Source: Candidatus Borrarchaeota archaeon
GTDB lineage: Archaea > Asgardarchaeota > Sifarchaeia > Borrarchaeales > Borrarchaeaceae
Assembly: GCA_016840645.1 (NCBI GenBank)
Contig: JAEORY010000298.1
Coordinates: 1 to 5,577, forward strand
Direction: 5' to 3'
DNA: 5,577 nucleotides
The translations under genes and the position numbers were made by a program. The notes beneath the pieces were generated by a model that saw only the letters and a list, made by a program, of their open reading frames with translations, did no database searches and was not told where the DNA came from. Shown here one piece after another: positions 5,058 through 5,577 of this stretch; position 1 is the stretch's first letter; every line of letters starts with the position of its first letter.

Positions 5058-5577
5058 CTATAGAAACTTCGCCATTGCTTCGTCTGATGTTAAGACTTCT
5101 CCAATTACTGGAAAGATCTTTTCTTCAGCAAACTTTTGTTCCTCATCAGTGAAAGCGTCCATGCAGTCTTTCAGAAAAACTGGGTGATAGCCCCGATCAT
5201 ATGCAGATCTACCAGTAGCTTCTACACACCAATTGGTTACAAAACCGCCTATCATCAGATTTTCAACGCCCAAATTCTTTAACAGGCCATCAAGTTCCGT
5301 ATCAGTAAACCCGCACAAACGACGTTTGTCTAGCACAGTCTCGCCTGGTTGTGGTTTAAGCTCATCAGTGATTTCAGCACCCCATTCGCCTTTTTTAAAC
5401 CCACCAGCTTCTTCAGCTCCTTTAAGCAGACCCGGATGTGTTTTTGCAAGCTCTGGGTAGCCTTCTCTAAAGGAAATCGGCGAATGTATTATCAAACACT
5501 TGTTAGGTCCTGCCTTCCTTGCAGCCACAAGTACTTTTTTCATGTTTCCTACTATATTATGGTCTTTTGCCCTCTTC
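5058..5577 (-). CDS. Isochorismatase-family cysteine hydrolase, N-terminus cut by window edge
   Basis: The reading frame ends with TAG at 5060-5058 and stays open to the right edge, giving 172 visible residues. An ATG at 5543 lies inside the domain: the codons before it read KRAKDHNIVGN, joining MKKVLVAARKAG in the usual first helix of the family, so the true start is beyond 5577. Two members of the Asp-Lys-Cys triad are visible: Lys in VLDKRRLCGFTDTELD (codon 5327-5325) and the nucleophile Cys in GGFVTNWCVEATGRSAYDRG (codon 5228-5226). The catalytic Asp, normally in an N-terminal IDMQNDF-like motif, lies outside. The GGFVTN stretch before Cys is the usual cis-peptide/oxyanion region. Relatives include nicotinamidase, N-carbamoylsarcosine amidase and ureidoacrylate hydrolase (RutB). 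The segment ELKPQPGETVLDKRR resembles RutB-type proteins somewhat, but the substrate cannot be assigned. Confidence 0.9.
   Translation of the reverse strand, partial: KRAKDHNIVGNMKKVLVAARKAGPNKCLIIHSPISFREGYPELAKTHPGLLKGAEEAGGFKKGEWGAEITDELKPQPGETVLDKRRLCGFTDTELDGLLKNLGVENLMIGGFVTNWCVEATGRSAYDRGYHPVFLKDCMDAFTDEEQKFAEEKIFPVIGEVLTSDEAMAKFL

Noticed and set aside
5233..5460. Plus-strand frame opposite the hydrolase gene
   Set aside because: It is antisense to codons carrying the conserved Lys and adjoining motif, and its proline/serine-rich translation is typical of a shadow frame.

Overview
This 5.6 kb AT-rich window looks archaeal. Gene starts are preceded by A/T-only boxes placed like archaeal TATA elements, gene ends by plain T tracts, and the gene set fits archaea well: an HtpX-like M48 protease, a stand-alone Roadblock/LC7 protein and a short (about 140 aa) TrmO-type protein. 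A Bathyarchaeia-like or related thermoproteotal/Asgard-type lineage is possible, but nothing here fixes the taxon. Assignments come from reading motifs by eye; no database search was run.

Layout. Positions 1-861 (minus strand) hold an M48 membrane metalloprotease whose C-terminus runs off the left edge. Positions 862-1365 are a long intergenic region with divergent promoter-like boxes, a 13-bp direct repeat with a 22-bp period, a long nested inverted repeat and a smaller hairpin followed by a T tract; together these read as a candidate structured non-coding RNA. Then come a 12-helix MFS transporter (1366-2592), a six-helix membrane protein of unknown family (2763-3644), a Roadblock/LC7 protein (GTG start, 3915-4388) and a TrmO/TsaA-family tRNA methyltransferase (4566-4988), all on the plus strand. 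The right end (5058-5577, minus strand) is an isochorismatase-fold cysteine hydrolase. Its reading frame stays open to the window edge, so its N-terminus, including the catalytic Asp, lies outside.

The genes do not form an obvious operon. Gaps of about 110-270 bp separate the plus-strand genes, each has its own promoter-like box, and most are followed by a T tract. The functions (membrane protein quality control, export, signalling scaffold, tRNA modification, small-molecule hydrolysis) do not combine into one recognisable pathway, and I see no defence system, CRISPR array, tRNA, rRNA or insertion sequence.

The most interesting part is 966-1163. There, an 11-nt segment at the predicted 5' end of a transcript is perfectly complementary to the loop of a downstream 13-pair hairpin, which suggests a pseudoknotted or switching RNA, or else an elaborate operator array between the divergent genes.
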